Below the pieces are notes generated by a model that was not told where the DNA came from, did no database searches, and saw nothing but the letters and a program-made list of their open reading frames with translations. The position numbers were made by a program, and so were the translations under genes. Shown one piece after another: positions 40,892 to 42,753 of a stretch of 42,753 nucleotides of DNA; the stretch's first letter is position 1; each line of letters opens with the position of its first letter. This DNA comes from JBKDZR01 sp047971485 (GTDB lineage: Bacteria > Pseudomonadota > Alphaproteobacteria > Rhodobacterales > Rhodobacteraceae): assembly GCA_047971485.1 (NCBI GenBank), contig JBKDZR010000050.1, forward strand, positions 1 to 42,753. The letters run 5' to 3'.

Positions 40892-42753
40892 TTCCATATC
40901 CCTCTTTGTCCTTTGGGGGTGGTGAATGGTCTGCGGGGGACCCGCAGGATGAAAAGCAGACAGGCCAGCACAAGCGCCCCTGCCAGATCGGTCAACGCCG
41001 CCCAGCCACCCAGCGAGGCCGGCAGCAACAGCGCAGCGCCCCCCAGGCAGAACCCGAGGCGCTGCCACAGGGGCAGAATGCCCCCCGCATAGCCCACCGC
41101 CCCAACCGAGATCGCCGCCGTGCCGAAAAACGCGGTCAACGCCGCCAGCACCGCCGATCCCCGCGACCCCATCAGCAGAAGATCAGGCGAAAAGGCGAAG
41201 AGAACCGGCACGATATAGGCGACCCAGGCCAGCCCCATAGCGCTGAAACTGGTTCGCCAAATGCCGGCCCCCGCAATCCGCGCGGCCGTGATCGAGGCCA
41301 GCGCCACCGGCGGCGTCAGCATCGACATCATGCCGAAATACAGGATGAACAAATGCGCCTGCATGCCCGACAAGCCGACCTCGACCAGCGCGGGGCCCAA
41401 AAGCGTGGCCAGCACGACGTAGACGGCAACGGTAGGCATGCCCATGCCGAAGACGATGGCGATGACCGCAACGAGTAACAGCAACGCAATCTTGTTGCCC
41501 CCGCTGGCGGCAATCGCGTCGGCAGCCACGGAAAAGCCCAGGCCGGTCAGACTGATCAGCCCGATGATCATCCCCGCGCCGGCGGTGATCAGCAACAATG
41601 GTGCAGCGGCCCGGCCGGTATCCGTCAAGGCGCCCAACATCCGCCCGGCATTGAGACGGCGGCCCTCATACGGGCGCAGCAGGGCGACCACGGCCAGGCT
41701 GATCACGGCGGCCAGGGCGGCCAGTTCGGGTCGGCTCTGACGGCCGAAAAGGACCGCGAACATGACCAGAAAGGGCACGCAGAAATGGGCCCCTTCCCGC
41801 AAGGTCGGCCCCAAAGGCGGCAGATCACCGGCCGGGATCGCAGCCATCCCCCGGCGCGCGGCGATCCGGTCCACCTGCACCAGCAGCGAGGTGAAGTAAA
41901 GGATTGCCGGCAGGGCTGCGGCAGCGGCCACATGCAGATAGGGCACACGCAGGAAATCGGCCATCACGAAGGCGGCAGCCCCCATCACCGGCGGCAACAG
42001 CTGCCCCCCGGTCGAGGCGGCAGCCTCCAGCGCGGCGGCGGTGGACGGGGCCATGCCCGTGCGCTTCATCAACGGGATGGTGACGATGCCGGTGCCGGCC
42101 ACATTGGATACTGCATTGCCGGAAATCGTTCCGAACAGCGCCGAGGCCCCCACCGCCGCCTTGGCACTGCCGCCCCGGAAGCGACCGAACAGGGCCAGAC
42201 TGAGCCGGGTCATGTATTCGCCCCCGCCCGACAGACGCAGCAATTCACCGAACAGGATAAAGGGAATGACAATCTGCACAGCCACCCGCAGCGGCAAGCC
42301 AAGGATCGCGTTGGGATCAATCAGCATGTAGATCACCCAGCGGTCCCAGGCGGTCTGGGGAATACCCAACGCCCCGCCCCACAACGCCAGAGCCGAAAAC
42401 AACGCGATGATCGCCACGATCGCCAGCCCCAACACCCGCCAGATCAGGAACAGGATGCCGGCGACACTGAACAGCGCCAGAGCCGACAGCCAACCGGGGC
42501 GCATCATCGCCAGGATCTGCAACCTGGGGAACCGCCCCGCAATCAGCGCCAACGCCGCCAGCAGGCCCAGCCCCAGCAGCACACCCAGCATCAGCCGCTG
42601 CCATCCTGGCCCGGGCCCGGCCTGCCCCAGGGCACACAGCGCCAAGGCCAGACCAAGGGCCAGCGCCAGGGGCTGTTCCTCGTAAAGGGCAACTCCGAAC
42701 TGGCCAGGCGCATCCAGCACCCAGCCCAGCGACACGGCACCCAGGGCCAGCGC
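40888..42753 (-). CDS. Fused TRAP permease, TAXI-associated (5' end outside window)
   Basis: Partial gene; the frame stays open to the right edge, so the true start lies beyond it. More than 620 residues are visible: an N-terminal DctQ-like part with several helices, then a 12-helix DctM-like part. Seen: QIVIPFILFGELLRLSGGGEYM, ALFGTISGNAVSNVAGTGIVTIPLMKRTGM, STGGQLLPPVMGAAAFVMADFLRVPY and GMGMPTVAVYVVLATLLGPAL. These mark the 4TM-12TM fused permeases that work with TAXI-type binding proteins. A TAXI receptor gene would be expected just upstream, outside the window. The stop overlaps the GST gene. Confidence 0.88.
   Translation of the reverse strand, partial: ALALGAVSLGWVLDAPGQFGVALYEEQPLALALGLALALCALGQAGPGPGWQRLMLGVLLGLGLLAALALIAGRFPRLQILAMMRPGWLSALALFSVAGILFLIWRVLGLAIVAIIALFSALALWGGALGIPQTAWDRWVIYMLIDPNAILGLPLRVAVQIVIPFILFGELLRLSGGGEYMTRLSLALFGRFRGGSAKAAVGASALFGTISGNAVSNVAGTGIVTIPLMKRTGMAPSTAAALEAAASTGGQLLPPVMGAAAFVMADFLRVPYLHVAAAAALPAILYFTSLLVQVDRIAARRGMAAIPAGDLPPLGPTLREGAHFCVPFLVMFAVLFGRQSRPELAALAAVISLAVVALLRPYEGRRLNAGRMLGALTDTGRAAAPLLLITAGAGMIIGLISLTGLGFSVAADAIAASGGNKIALLLLVAVIAIVFGMGMPTVAVYVVLATLLGPALVEVGLSGMQAHLFILYFGMMSMLTPPVALASITAARIAGAGIWRTSFSAMGLAWVAYIVPVLFAFSPDLLLMGSRGSAVLAALTAFFGTAAISVGAVGYAGGILPLWQRLGFCLGGAALLLPASLGGWAALTDLAGALVLACLLFILRVPRRPFTTPKGQRGIWK

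Noticed and set aside
1..42753. CRISPR arrays, tRNA or rRNA genes, intact insertion sequences or prophage genes
   Set aside because: I saw no regularly spaced direct repeats, no cloverleaf-forming sequences that I could support, and no transposase, integrase or phage protein motifs.

Overview
The window is GC-rich DNA, almost fully packed with tightly spaced and often 4-base-overlapping genes. It looks like an alphaproteobacterium, most likely a member of the Rhodobacteraceae. Pointers to this are the VPLPA-type C-terminal sorting signal, the paa gene order, the TRAP and BMP-type transporters, and vitamin B6 degradation enzymes closely resembling those of Mesorhizobium. These assignments rest on reading motifs and remembered family sequences; no database was searched.

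Left part (about 0.5-11 kb): a short-type dihydroxy-acid dehydratase gene faces a purine (urate/allantoin) catabolic region. That region holds a tandem-domain 5-hydroxyisourate hydrolase, an ArgE-like M20 peptidase, a GntR/FCD regulator, an Asp/Glu racemase-like protein lacking the usual catalytic cysteines, membrane-bound urate oxidase PuuD with a cytochrome c tail, PuuE-type allantoinase, (S)-ureidoglycine aminohydrolase and an NCS2 urate/xanthine permease. The same 12-base palindrome lies in front of both purine transcription units, on either side of the GntR gene, and is a probable operator for it. No OHCU decarboxylase, xanthine dehydrogenase, allantoate amidohydrolase or ureidoglycolate lyase is visible.

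Middle left (11-15.6 kb): an orphan VPLPA-CTERM exported protein preceded by a CRP-like palindrome, then a molybdate uptake locus. modA-modB-modD run leftward and a short modC runs rightward, with a perfect 11-base inverted repeat of Mo-box type between them. A PhnA/YjdM zinc-ribbon protein follows.

Middle (15.6-25.9 kb): a phenylacetate degradation operon read leftward: thiolase, paaABCDE, an extra PaaA/PaaC-like ferritin-fold protein, and paaZ, with a PaaX-type repressor gene upstream. A perfect TetR-type palindrome and a nested inverted repeat sit in the control regions. Next come an internally deleted GntR regulator remnant and a fumarylpyruvate-hydrolase-like gene, then an MFS exporter and a DedA membrane protein.

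Right part (28.5-42.75 kb): a vitamin B6 catabolic region. A BMP-type ABC importer (binding protein, double ATPase, two permeases) runs directly into 4-pyridoxolactonase, pyridoxamine-pyruvate transaminase and pyridoxal 4-dehydrogenase. Further right, a fused TAXI-type TRAP permease (cut by the window edge), a GST-like protein, a probable FHMPC dehydrogenase (a later B6-degradation enzyme) and a DctQ-DctM-DctP TRAP transporter form another leftward transcription unit. Three uptake systems arranged around B6-ring degradation genes, especially the BMP-type importer in the pyridoxal operon, are the best candidate here for an undescribed system: a B6-vitamer scavenging and degradation module.
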